Part shown: piece after piece, positions 1 to 13,400 of the stretch
Layout of the letters: every line of letters begins with the position of its first letter
Numbering within the stretch: position 1 is the first letter of the stretch
Source of the DNA: Choristoneura fumiferana
Taxonomy: Eukaryota; Arthropoda; Insecta; Lepidoptera; Tortricidae
Direction of reading: 5' to 3'
Length of the DNA stretch: 64,000 bases
Assembly: GCF_025370935.1 (NCBI RefSeq)
Contig: NC_133474.1
Coordinates: 12,337,160 to 12,401,159, forward strand
Program-made: the position numbers and the translations under genes
The notes under the pieces: model-generated
Database searches by the model: none
What the model was told of the DNA's origin: nothing
What the model saw: the letters and a program-made list of their open reading frames with translations, nothing else

Positions 1-1234
1 ATTATATAACATGGAGTTGATTTGATGATAAAGCTACCGGGTGACCATATGAACTCTGTGATAAACGACACGACCGCATCGAGTTTGGACTCGTTTGTCG
101 TCCTGACGAGTACTTTGGTAACCAGGGGGCATAAAGTACAGTGAGCAAAAAAAAACTTATATTAGAAGAATAAAAAAAAATTGTACTGAACTATTTACGG
201 AACCCTTCATGTACGAGTCCGACTCGCACTTGACCATTTTTTTATATACTAATAGGTTTACTATAATAAGTATAGTAGTCAGCAGTGTCGTGCAAAGACA
301 TTGAAAGACGCCATTTATTTATTTTTTACAGAATTGCCAACGGCGATTTGTCATTAGGCGCGGTTACTAGTTTTATCGCAATTTTCTAAATGCGTAACAA
401 GAGTGGTTGTTCGGCTCGGCTTCGCTTTTAAAAACGCTTGCACAACCATTCGCAACAGTTTTTAAACAATGACTTGTTTATTTTGAGTCTCAGTTGTATC
501 AAATATTTTATCGAACCATTCTATTGAACGATATTAATCGACAGTGCATGCTCACCAGGAGTATTAATCACGTGGATCAAATTGTTATTATTATCCTGCT
601 GGTGACAAGCCTGAGAGCAAATACAAATATCGCGTCACTTTAAATTGACGTCATTCGTAGACAAAATTCGAACATCGAACTACTTCGCTATTATCAGATA
701 TGGTTCACCAACATGACTTGCTATTTTGCGCGTCTTTGTCGAAATTGATTCACTAAAAAGAAATTCTTATATTTTAAACACATTTAAAATGTAGAAATCA
801 ATTATCTTGCTACTCAAAGTATTTCAGTTGCGATCATGTTGATTATTTTTTATGGACTTATTTTCCGCTTTCCCTCCGTACAAAATTTATAATAGGAATA
901 GCACAAACGAATTCAAGTTCAACTTGATTACAAAAACCATGTCTTTGTATGTCCCAATGCTGTATAGTGGAGACACAAATCCATGGTGCCAAGGCCTCTG
1001 ATGCGTTGTTGACGGTGTCGTACAGCTGTCACATGAAAGCTCACTTGTGTAACTTTGCCTCAAGGTGGCATTTTAAAGCGAGACCATTTGATATGCCTCC
1101 AAATAGATTCCGAACGTTTTCGGAAGGCAGCTATGTCATTTGGTCGACTAGCAACTCTGTCAGTGAGGACCGGGATGAATAAATTGGCTGAGGTTATGGT
1201 GGTGAGGTCTTTGAGGATGTGGTTGTTTGTCCAG
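1..1234. other. intron of tai, no exon recognised
   Basis: AT-rich sequence before the first visible tai exon. An imperfect inverted repeat lies near 395-462 (GCGTAACAAGAGTGGTTGTT against AACCATTCGCAACAG). No splice-bounded coding segment that fits the phase of the next exon was seen. Confidence 0.6.
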
Positions 1235-1440
1235 ATACGTGGAGGCAGTGATCCACTGTGCGCCGGTGCGCGGCTCATCGGCAGAGGCGGCCGGCTCCGT
1301 CATGTGCGTCATCCGGCGCTGCGAGGACGCGTCGGCCGCACTGCTCCCCGCGCCTCTGCCCCGCGACGGCGGTCCGCCCCATCCCGCCTCCCACACCGAT
1401 CAAATCGTCTTCCGATTGGACTGCAATTTCAATATTTTAA
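1235..1440 (+). CDS. tai: tai exon a: PAS region
   Basis: The acceptor TTTGTCCAG precedes it and the donor GTAAGT starts at 1441. It enters with one base of a split codon and leaves in phase 1. It encodes YVEAVIHCAPVRG...SVMCVIRR...QIVFRLDCNFNIL. The SVMCV-type strand is typical of PAS domains in p160 coactivators. The stretch between is rich in Ala and Pro. Confidence 0.85.
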
Positions 1441-4400
1441 GTAAGTTTAAGTTTTTGAGAGGCCTGTGCCTAGCAGTGGGACGTATAGGTATAGGCTGAG
1501 ATGAATGAAAAATGAAAAGTAAGTTTATCGTCCTATGAAGCTGAAGAAGGTCATGGGACATTCAAGCTTCTTAGAGAGCGGATGTCTCTTCATATGAAAA
1601 TATGGATGATGCTGTTAACTATATCTGATTACACATAACAGACATTGTCTTATATAACAGGATTTATTTTTTTCAGATTGTGATTTAAGTGGAGCGGAGA
1701 ACTTAGTGGGTAGTCGTTACCTAGAACTTGTCGATAGTAGTGACCGTGTTCGCGTGGCCGCGCACCTCAAGAGCGCCTCGGGTCTGACCGCGCCACCCGC
1801 TGTCAGCGAACCTTTCCGGCTACGCCTACTGGACCGGCCGCTGCGCGTGATCGCGCAGACAAGGCTGTTCCGCACGGACCCCACCGCCGGGGACTTCGAC
1901 TTCATCATGTCGACGCACATCGTGCTCGACGACGAGGCGCTGCTGGAGGCGGGCGTCGCGCCGCCGCCGCGCGCGCCGATGCAGCCGCTGCTGCCCTCGC
2001 TCTCCAACGGTGACGCCGCCTTTCGCGCCGCCATGAGCCCCGCCGACCTCATCTCCATGAACGACTTCGACCTCGACCCGTGGACCGTGTCCAACTTCCA
2101 GATCAGCGAGATGTCCGGCGACGAGTCGAAGGAGACCAAAGACAGCATGTCCGAGGGGCCGAGCACGCCGCGCACGCCCGCCACGCCGGGCGACGCGCCG
2201 CCGCAGCTGGCGCCCGGGGACGAACGCCTGCGCACGCTGCTGACCGCGTCCAAGCCGCAGCAGGATGCTGACTCTAACAACCGGCTGCTGAAGGTGCTGC
2301 TCAAGCAGGAAGACGAGGAGGCTACCAGCAGCGAGACGTCGGCGCCGCACACGCCGCTGACGCCGCACACGCCGGCCGCGCTCTCGCCGCACCACCCCGC
2401 GCGCCCCGCCCTCAACCAGCTTGGCGCGCACTCCTCGCACTCGCACTCCTCGCACGCGCACGCGCTGCCGCCCACCACGCTGCACTCGCTCCAGCCCATG
2501 CATCATAACAATTCGGATATTTTATCAAGGGTAAGCAAATCCTACTAATATTATAAATGCGAAAGTTTGTAAGTCTGTTTGTTTGTTACTCCATCACGTC
2601 TAAACCGCCAAACTGATTTTGATGAAATTCGGTATAAAGATAATTTGCATCCTGGCGAAGGACATAGGATAGTTTTTATCCCGGAAAATAACTTAGTTCC
2701 CGCGGGGCAGTCAAAACCGAATTCTACGCGGTTGGAGTCGCGGGTAACGGCTAGTTATTCAATATTTACTTCTTTCGTTACAACTCGTGTTGAGGAAAAA
2801 AAAAGGAAATTTAAATATACAAATGCGCCATTTTATCATACCGTTATTTTTTTGTAGATACTGAATAAATCGGATGATGATGCTGAAGATAACAGAAGGA
2901 ATAGTCAAGACAGCGGGCGGGGGTCGTCGCAGCCGAGCGTGCTGTCTCAGCTGCTATCCACCAGCAACGGGCCCTCCAATAACGGTCGATCTCACGACTC
3001 CGACCGTGACCATTATTTCCAGGGAAACAAACGCAAATACCCTGAAGAGTCCAAAGGCTGCTCCACTAGTAATGTTAAAAGGGCGACACCTGAAATTCAG
3101 CAGGTAATTGAATAGAAATGCTATTTGAGTTTGCTATCAAAATTGTTATAGTTATGTATACTTTGTCACTATGGAAATTTACATCATTGTAGTACCGCTT
3201 GCTGGGCCCAATTTCTCGAAGTATATTAGTCTAATAATATTAGCGTGTTGTCTCATTTTTTCATACAATTTATGAGACAAAACACTAATATTATTAGACT
3301 AATATGCTTTGAGAAACAGGGCCCTGCAGTTTTACTTGTCTCGAAATCTTATAACGCGGCGAGCTCAAGTCGTGAGTCAGTCCTCGCAGCCAGCGGTGAA
3401 TGCGATAATGTCGATGCGAGTAAAGTCAGTTCGCGTAACCGTAACTTGTGACATCAGGTGAGTTCGAGCGCGGCGACGGGCACGTGTTCGTCGTCGGCGA
3501 CGTCGCCGTCGACCAGCGGCGCCGGCATGAGCCCGCTGTGCGCCAAGAACCAGATCCTGGTGTCTCTGCTGGCGCGGCAGCAGACCACGCCGACGACGCC
3601 GCTGCCGCTGCCCAACCCCAGCCTGCGGCCGTACGCGGCGTCGCGGCCGCGCGCGCCGCCGCCCGCGCACCCGCAGGCGCAGGCGCAGCCACAACAACAA
3701 CAACAACAACAACAACAACAGCAGCAGCAGCGGCATCTCGCTACGCTCTCCAACATGCTTTCTTCGCAGTACGTTGGTCACACTTAAACGAACTAATTAT
3801 TAAAATAATAGCGAGTAAAGAAAAACATGTAATAAAACTTAACACGGTAGTCCCATTTGGTAAAACGAGAGCGATATTTTATTTTATTTTAGATTTGCTG
3901 TAAGTGCACAGTCAGCCAATTTTATAAAAATAAAATTATTTATCACGATAAGGTTCTATTTTGGCGCAAGAATCAATTTGAATGACCGTTCTTACACGAA
4001 TTGCTATTTTTTCATCGACTTTTAACGCGTTTCATTTGAAATTCCTCTTTAACTTCCTATCCCTAGTTGTTCGTGATATTTTCTTGCAATTGAAGATGGA
4101 CTGAGTCGATTCTCAGAAGTCGAGCCCAAACATATTAATATTATAAATGCGAAAGCAACTCTGTCTGTTCATCTTTCTCTTACCTCTTCACGGTTAAACC
4201 GTAGTTTTTATCTCTGAAAATTCCCTAGTTCCCATAAACGAATTCTTTGGGCAACAGCTAGTAGTTAGCATAAACTCTCATCTATCAAAATCTGTTGGTT
4301 TCTTAGAAACTCGCTTGCGAAAACATGACCATTCTCTCAAACCCTTACTGATTGTCAAGTATGCGCGGAGCTAATAAAGCGTGGTAATTACCAGCAGTCG

Positions 4401-7400
4401 ACCGAGCGGTGTGAACGGCGGCGCGTCGTCGGGCTCGGGGCTGGAGTGCGGCGGCGGCGGCGGCGGCGGCGCGATGCAGAGTCACTTGCAACTGGTGCTG
4501 CAGGGCGGCGCGCGCGGCGCCTACCCGCCCGCGCCCAACCCGCCGCCCTCGCCGCTGCACTACGCCGCCTCGCCGCACCACGTGTACACGCCGCAGCCGC
4601 AACCGCAGCCGCACCAGTCAGTATTACCCTGGCTCCACACTGCTCGCTAAATTGAACGACATCAGGCGAATACAATAGTGTGGAGAGGCACTTCGTCAAC
4701 TCGGTCGGTACCTCGGTCATCTTCCCGAGTACTTCGTCGAAAACTTCGCGAGAAGTGTGGAGCTATGGTTATGTTTACGTCGACTTAGTATTTAAACTCA
4801 GTTCGGCAGTATCAAAACCTACATTTAATTTTTTCTGGCACGCAGCCGTTAAGGTCTTCGCACACTAAACAACTCGACGGCCACTCGACTCAAAAGTTAA
4901 ATATTGAAATTTAAGCCTTATGCCTTATGTCCTTCAGACTCAACAAAAGCCGTCTCAAGCCTCTGGTAGCGTCTTTGACCAGATGGCCAAATATCACCAG
5001 TTTTGCTATTAAGGAGAAGGTTTAGGAATAAGATAGATCTTTTCTGTTAAGATAAAGATGAAAGTGTATCGCTTTTGTTACAGAGATCAGTCACGCAGTC
5101 AAGCTGGTCAGGGCAGTCAGAGTAGCCAAGGCGGCGATGGTGAGGTGCCGAGCAGCGACAAGACGCTTTCAGACATTTTGGATGCAGTGATAGAAAACAT
5201 GCCGGACGCGGAACGCGGCTCGAACGAGGTCAGCGTGCTACTTGACCTAGAGACCTGCCAACTTAAGCAGGACTTCTCGGTAAGGCACATTCACATGCAC
5301 ACGCTCAAACGACTTGAGTAAACGAAACTTTACATTCGTACAACTTAATTTAATACCGGTAACATTTTTGATGTTCATATTTCAAGAATTCGCCGTTATA
5401 TTGTTTTGGGTACTTAATGAGTTCTCTTTCTTCTTCTCCGTACAAACCTTTTTTCGCTCTATAGTATTATTGCTCTATGGACTTGTAGATGGAAGAAGTT
5501 TAATACCTGAATAATAGTATTGTTCGTGTTTCAGGTTATGAAAAATACTAACCGTGATATACACATAAACGCGATAAGGCAAAGTCTTATGCTCTGTGAA
5601 ACGGCGACTAAAAGCCCGGTATCGACGAGTCCCGGCCCACCACCTGTATATTCCGTACAAAACATGGTAAGTATCTCATCATCATTTCAGCCGTGCGTAG
5701 GTGGTCCACTGTTGGACATAGGCCACCCCCATAGACAGCAGCAGCCTGCATCCACCATGAACCCCGCGGCATTAACAAGGTCAACCGTCTATCTCGTTGG
5801 TGGGCGTCCTACGCTGCGCTTGTCAATTCGCGGTCTCCATTCGAGATCTTTTCAGCCCCAACGGTCATCTGGTCTCTGTACTATAAGACCTGCCCCTTGC
5901 TACTACAACGAGCTAATTTGCTTGGCTATGTCGTCGACCCTCATTCTTATACCTCGCTCTCACTCCTCGTTCTAAGTACCTATCTATATCGTCATAAAAA
6001 ATTTAAACTAGTTGTTAGTTGCAAATTTTCTGAACATGATCAGCCACCATCGAAAGTCCGATGAAATAACTCAAAATCTAGATTGTATTCAATTACATTT
6101 GGCAGCCTCCAAGCATGGGTGGCGGGAGCGGCGCACTGTACAGTACGAGCGGCGTTGACCCCGCGCGTGCGCGCGTCGTCGAGCAGCGCGCGCGCCTGCT
6201 CGACTTACAGCGCTCGCAGCAGATGCTCGTGTCGCGTGAGGTGAGTGCCTACCCTAATCTTAATAATATTAATATTATAGAGGAATTTTTTACTGGGCCA
6301 ATATGAAGAACATCGAAACCATAGGGCAGATCGAATTGATTTTCATGATTTATAAAAGGGAAGTAAATTCTTGCAAGATAAGAATCATTTTGGGAAATCA
6401 ACAAATTTTTAATGCGCTTCAATCGGTAGAAATTAATATAAATGAACATTTACCAATTGCCTTGTCTCAAAAACTGAAAAAAAAAACACAAAAAATGATT
6501 CCAGAGGTTTCATCAGTTACAGGTATACCTGGGAAAACTTTAAGAAGTCATAATTTAAAAGTAATATTCTACTCTCGCGTTGATTTTTTATACAAAATAT
6601 AAAAGTTTTTTTTGTTTAATGTTAGGGTAGAGGTTGTGTGACTTCTATTACGTTCTAAACTATGCAGTAGTTTTAAGAGCTTTTTCTCAAAACTGTCCGT
6701 AAAAGTTGACTTTATTCTTTACATATCAGAAGGTGAAGTGCATAGTTTATGGTCAGCGAAAAATTAAAAAAAAGATTGCAGGCGCGCTAGCTCGACAATA
6801 ATGAATTAGCGCGCCTGCAATCAGTCACATTTTTTTTTAAGTTAAAAAGGCCATGGAAATGTTGGCACAAGTCGTATACAGCCAAGTCTAATGGCCGGTA
6901 TCAGGTATTTTGTTGGAACTCCGGACTTTTTCTATTGGGTCTGAAATAGCTTGTGGTGTTTTCGGTGGAAAAATACACCTGCAGTTTATTTTTGATGAAA
7001 AAAGGCGGGAAAGCATAAGAAAAATATTGGAATAAAATTAAATTTTATAATATATTTTGAGAAAAAGTTTATTCTATTTCAGAATTATTCACCATTTTTG
7101 AGAAAAGCTTTATATTAGTCTCGGCTGGAATAGCAATTGCTGGCTTCGTATTAGTTAAACAGACTCGCAAGCTCCTCGTCCGTTTAATACTCATACCCAG
7201 CCAGCAATTGCCTACTTCCAGGCCACGACAATAATCTACTATTATAGTACTAAACAGCTGACCAAACACTTGTTACAGGCGGCCGAGCAACCACAAGCGG
7301 ACCTGGGCTCGACAATCAACGCACTGGTGTCTGCGACGCCGCCTAACGTGGCGTTGCAACGCACCGACTATCACCACTACATCCACCCTAGTAGTGAGTG

Positions 7401-10400
7401 CACTTAAGCTTAATATCACATTAACAACAAATTAAAAAAAAAAAAAAAAAAAAAAAACAACCAAGTACCCCCCTGGAAAATACTGTACACAACTCTGGAC
7501 CTTTCCGTCCATTGAACAAAATAAATGAGGCAGTACAGCGTTTCGTTATCTATTTTAATGTCACTTTGTTTTAATTTCAGATCAACAAATGGGGTCAAAT
7601 TATGGTACAAATAAAATAACGTCGACGCAGCAAAACCCGATGTTGAGTCGACAACTAAGCGTGAGTAGAAGTACCATTGTGATTTTATGATGTTTGTTAC
7701 AAATAATTTCAAATTGAATTATTTGGATATTGAAACTTAATGTGCCGTTTGAGTATGCATTACATTTTCACGGACGATTTATAATCATATAATCGATATA
7801 ATACATTTTACATATAGTAAATAGAAACCCTAGAAGGTCCAGATTAAATAAAGTTTAGGTGAGCTAGTAGGTCTGTTATTAGTAGTCCGCCGGTAAGAAG
7901 TCAATCCTGACACGTGTCACTCCTATACTGAATACGTTTGAAAAACAAAAACATTGACGTATTTAGTACCAGGATGACAGGTGTGAGGATTGACTTGTGA
8001 TTATTCAAATGGTGTGTCGTGCGCAGGGCTCGGGCGGCTACGCGCACGCGCACGCGCACGGTCACGCGCACGCCGCGCACGCGCCCGCCGCGCTGCACAC
8101 GCCGCTCTCGCAGCGCGCGCCCTACCACCGCCCTCCGCGCCCGCAACTAGGTAAATATCTAATCTAACTAAATATAGCGTACAGCTTAATTACTCGTGGT
8201 TATAATATGCCCGCGAGACGACCATCTTTTGTTAGAACCTGTTAGGTCACTATGATGTTATGGTTTCGTCTTGTGTTTCCGTGCATCTTTTTCGCATCAG
8301 ACGAGGTTATGAGAAGCACCAAAGTTAACGGATCGCGCACAAAATTATAAAATGAACTAAAAGAATTTCCTTGCTCACCCCGCAAAATTCTTTTAGTTCA
8401 TTGATATGGACCTCCGCAAAGTAACGCCTGATTCAATAAATTACACAAAATTATAGATAAATGTTGTCCACTGGAGTGTTTGTTACAGTTTTGATCTTGA
8501 CCAACAGCCATAATTTTCAAAATAAATTATTTCGTCTTGAAGCAATAAGTTGCAAGAAAAATAAACCGCAAGTGAGGCGTTATTTCCCCAGACAACTTAA
8601 GCATTATCATTATCTCGATGATCTCGGCCTATATGCGTCCCATTACAGGGCCCAGGCCTCCTCTCAGAATGAGAAGGATACATTTGAGCACCGACCCATT
8701 ATTCAATGAAGATTTTTTTCATGACGCGTGGCTGTTAAAAGTAGGATCGTTTTAGACTGATGCTGAAACGAAATAAGTGAAATTGTCACTGAATCTGACC
8801 GTATTTTGTTATTTTTGGTCCAGAACGAAACAATTTTTGCTTAGTTTTACATGCGTTTAAAATATTGCCAACGCAATTTGTAGAAATGAAACTTCTTATG
8901 ATCACTGATCCTCTTTAACACTTAAAGGTTTGAGGTATGTATGTGCTATATATATGAAGAATTTTAATTAGAACTAAAATGATTGTAACTAATTTTAATG
9001 TTCAGTCTGATCCAATGGTTCCATATTATGTATTGGTATGCTTCTAAACTAAACCCTCTTAGGTAGAATATAGCCTAGATCTTGTCGGTCGTTTTTTTAT
9101 TGATTCGAAGCATGCGTTTCCCGAATACGACTTTCTTAAGCATGTCCTGTAGAAATAGATTAGTTCCTACCGGTTCGGGGACCCGGCGCTCAATCCTCGA
9201 TATAAATTAATTGCATGTTTATTGCTTCATAATTTTACTCGATTTATTTGAGTAAGTAAATAATATTAAAGGTGAGGTAGTTCTGCTTGATTGAACCGCA
9301 TTTCTTTTTTTTTTCATCGCGTTACGTAAAAAGGTGATAACGTAGTGTTTTGAATTCAGCGTGAGCCGGATCAGTCACGACCGAGCGACACATTTTGCGT
9401 TAAATCGTTACATCGATTTATTTACTTTAGTCTCGCATGTGTTTGAGCTGAACTAATCGCTGTAATTTTATGATACTGATGAATAGTTATCCGATACCGC
9501 ATCGTGAGTAATTTTAGAATAATTTCGCAAACGTCAGCATCAGTAATCAGAACGACGCAGGAGATCACATCTGAGAAGCACACATTGCTCTCTGCATTAT
9601 GCACGGCGCATAAGCGGTCCTCCGTAACCGTCGGCGCCAAGCTTCAAATTAGGTAGGTCCGAGGGTTAACGCGTGGGCGAAGTACTAACGCGGGTGTGTG
9701 GCAGTGGGCGGCTACTACGACGAAGGCGCGCGGGCGGCCTACTGCGGCGAGTACGCGCACGCGCGCCGCACGCCGCATGCGCCGCACGCCTCGCACGCGC
9801 CGCATACGCCGCACCAAAACCATCCCTCGCCGCATGACCAGGTGCTGTCATGTGAGTACCCCACCTCCGGTACAGAACACCTGCAATATGAATCATACTA
9901 TAAACCTGACACTTCCGACATACAGATACACTTATCAAAACTAAAAAAAAAATACAACTTTTTTAATGAGTACTAATTGTTGTAACTTTATTCAGACTAC
10001 TTGAAATTGGTTATTCAGATAGTGTAAGGTAAGGTACGAGTAGGTAGAGGGGACTACGCTGCATCCACCCGATAGTAGTTACTGATCTACATATTTTCAA
10101 TCGATCGATCGATTAAGTCTAAATCTATCGGGTTGGTGTGATAACACCCTGAAAATTAGTAAACGTTGACATAGAGAATGAGATATTGTATTAGTTATTT
10201 TTCTAACTTTCACTCTGCATGATACTTAATTTAATAATGCATTTTGCGCTTCAACCAACTTCGCTTCTACAGTAATGTAAACTTTCTTCATAGTTTATTT
10301 ATTGGTTCTTTCAATTTGGATCAGTCTGTTACAGAACATGAATATTGCAATAACGTGGATAATTTGACCGGTAATGTGTATAAAACCGTTTAAAATTACG

Positions 10401-13400
10401 CCCGTAACGTGTTTATTTTCGGACAGTAAAATATTGCTTTCTATGTACCTTGTAAACAAGAAGCATAAAACGTTAAAAGCTTTACGTTGACAATGAATGT
10501 ATTATGTGCCGTAGGCGCGGGCAACGGCGGCGGCGTGGTGGGCGCGGGCGGCGCGGGGGGTGCGGGCGGCGCGGGGGGCGCGGGCGGCACGTCCGAGTAC
10601 GTGCGCAACGAGCTGCGCGCCGTCGTGGGCGCGCGCTCCGCCCGCCCCGACCTGCACGTCGCGCACCAGGACCTCGACCCTCTCATGACCTTCGATATGA
10701 ATACGCCTAGTGGTGAGTCACCCCTAACTGTCCTCTGCTACCGTCAACACTCTCTTGTCGGCACGATGTATGTCTGCCGCATTATATTAACTCAGTCTCC
10801 CATTGCGCGAGCCATGCTGGCTCTGCATCTATATCTAAATCTTATTAACTGCGTTCACAACTGGGAACACGACGCGCGCCCGACGTGTGTTGAGCGATAT
10901 ATGCCAGACAGACATTGATTGGTCGACTGCCAAACTCGGCAGTGTTGTCGCCAGCTCTCAGATGTGGTAGCAGCGCGACGTAGTAGTAATTACTGTGCAT
11001 TTTTCGGATGTGTATTAGGGGCGTGTGTACCTTAATTTAATTTACAGGAGTTGCAATTGGTCAATTTAGTTAATGTCACAAAGAGATCATTCACACACCA
11101 TACTGTGCAAGTGTGTACGCGCCGATTTTCTTTATCAAATCTGCCTCCTAACTTCTTCTTACGATCTGAAACAGTGAACATTTGTCAACCTAAAGTTCTA
11201 TCCGACCTTGCAGGCAAAATGTGTTAATGCGTATTATACTTGCTTAAGAGTTTAAAAATTGGTATTGTATTTTGAGCTTTATGTGTTATACGAAAAGCAC
11301 ACTTTAAGGTATCGATTTGCGAGAATTTAAGCGGTCTTGCGTCGACACGTGTTCGGCACAAATCTACTTTTAAAAGGATGACCGATGAACAAAGATTTAT
11401 CGGTCCTAAATATGTTCATTTGGAGCTGACAAAACATGCCGTGGATGTTGATTTGTTAGGTTTCAATGACCTGTTTATTTATCTCCAAAAATATTATTAC
11501 GTACGCAGTGCTTCATACAACTGACCTGATGTCTGGTTTCTGAATAATAAATATATAAATAAAATAAAAGTTTCAGACACTGGGCATTTTAAATGTGCTA
11601 ATACTTTAATCGGAACGTGTATGCGACCCGTCGTAATCCATTTAGGATTTTCGTAAAAGAACTAACCTGTCGCCCATTGCATTCAAACACTATGTCGGGT
11701 CGAATACGGGCTCTGCTATGTTCACGATTGTTACATGTACACATGGATGAGTGTTGCATGAATTTTGACAAGGATATTTGCTGTATGTCACGTAAATATG
11801 TCATGATACAATCTCAGTGGTATTTAAGTGTCAATCAGGATGAAATTTATGTGTATCAGTGTGATAAAATAGCTGAATGTAATTATTTACCGTAACGGTA
11901 CCACTTTGCACTAAATACATCTTTTAACGTTCGCTTGAAGGTTCCGTGTACAAGCTCTGATGCACCTGACATAACAGGCTATATAAACATACAAATTGTC
12001 AATATTTGGTATATCATCAAATTTGACTAATGTTGACATTCGCGCGCGTAATTCGTGTGAATCGGGAGTATTCACAGGCAATGTATGCGTGTGTACGTAC
12101 GTAGGTGGCGGCAGTACAGTGGGGGGCCGAGCGGCCCCGGCGGCCGCTAACTCGTGGGAGTCGCAACAGAGCACCCCGGTAAGATTGGGAAACGATATGC
12201 GAGACCAAACCATCTAGTCACTCCCTCTGTATCGATTTTCATTATTTTTGTAGACTTAAATGAGTATAACGTATTGAGTCTGCTCTGCAGCGTGTGTTGT
12301 CGTGTCGATTCAATCATTTTGAACTTAGAAGCTGAATTAAAGAAATGTGCCAAATTTTTAATTTGAAAACTGAAAAGAATGGTTGCGTTATTATGTTGTT
12401 TAATCAATCGCGGTCAATGATTTCCTAAGTCCGTCGAAAGTCAGTAAACGTCACATTGGTACATTTCTGAAATTACTAAATTACGCTTTTGTGATGTGTT
12501 GTCCATAATTAGCCGAATATGTCTCTTGTTATAGTGACAAATCTTCTAATACTTGAGGTTTTTTTTCTTTAAAATTTCAAACCTGTTTTTAAATTTGCTT
12601 AAAGATCTTTGAATTAGGATTTATTGCTTTTTGTCGATCAAATGGGGCACGTGGCATGCGCAAAACTGAAAGTTTGGTGAGGGTTGTGTATCGTTGCAAG
12701 CCGACTGTAGGTATAATGTTTTGCAATAAATAGATAAGTGCTTCTTTGTTTGCTTTGAGATGTTCTTTTTCTATACCATTCGAGTCCTTAATTTAATGAG
12801 TTCAGTAGTGTAAGTTGTTAAAAGTGCATGATTAAATTACATAACTTTTAAATATCGTCATTATTACTAGATAGCCGAAGTATTTTTGAATTCCAACGCT
12901 TTCAATACTTAATATCGACAAACTAAAGTTTCTTTGTTGCAATTGGTATTTCTTTTGTATTATTTTAAACTTAATTTGTTAAATATCATGGGCATTAAAT
13001 ATATGACATGTCTATGAGGCTATTGTAGTGAAACCAGTATAAAGATAAAAGAGATCTGACGTCATAACTACGAAAGTTATTGCATACTGTTTTTGAATCA
13101 GTTAGATATTCCTGTCCTTTTGGAAATAATGCTTTTCCATACCTTTCTTTATTTTTTTTAATGTTATTTAGTAGATCAATTAGAATGTTGGATTCTAATT
13201 ACTTATATAGAAGCTTTAATATAGGTAATGTAATGGCAGTCGGCACGTTTCACGTAAAATATGCAAAATATGTAATATGTATGTTTAAAAACGGACCTCT
13301 TTATTAGTATGACTAGGTCTTGCTCTTTATTAATAATTATTCAAATGGAAACTCCATTACGACGCGTGCTAGTTTCATTTTCTTACTAATATTAAACAGA

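Noticed and set aside
1717..2506. Long minus-strand ORFs of 226-260 codons opposite tai exon b
   Set aside because: Shadows of a GC-rich exon. The plus-strand frame is the one with splice junctions and PAS/LXXLL motifs.
3458..3463. GTGAGT as a splice donor
   Set aside because: It directly follows the CAG acceptor and is coding Val-Ser. Using it as a donor would break the tai frame.
3377..3781. Poly-Leu, poly-Arg or poly-Cys ORFs on both strands
   Set aside because: Other frames of the CAA/CAG tract and GC-rich sequence in tai exon d.
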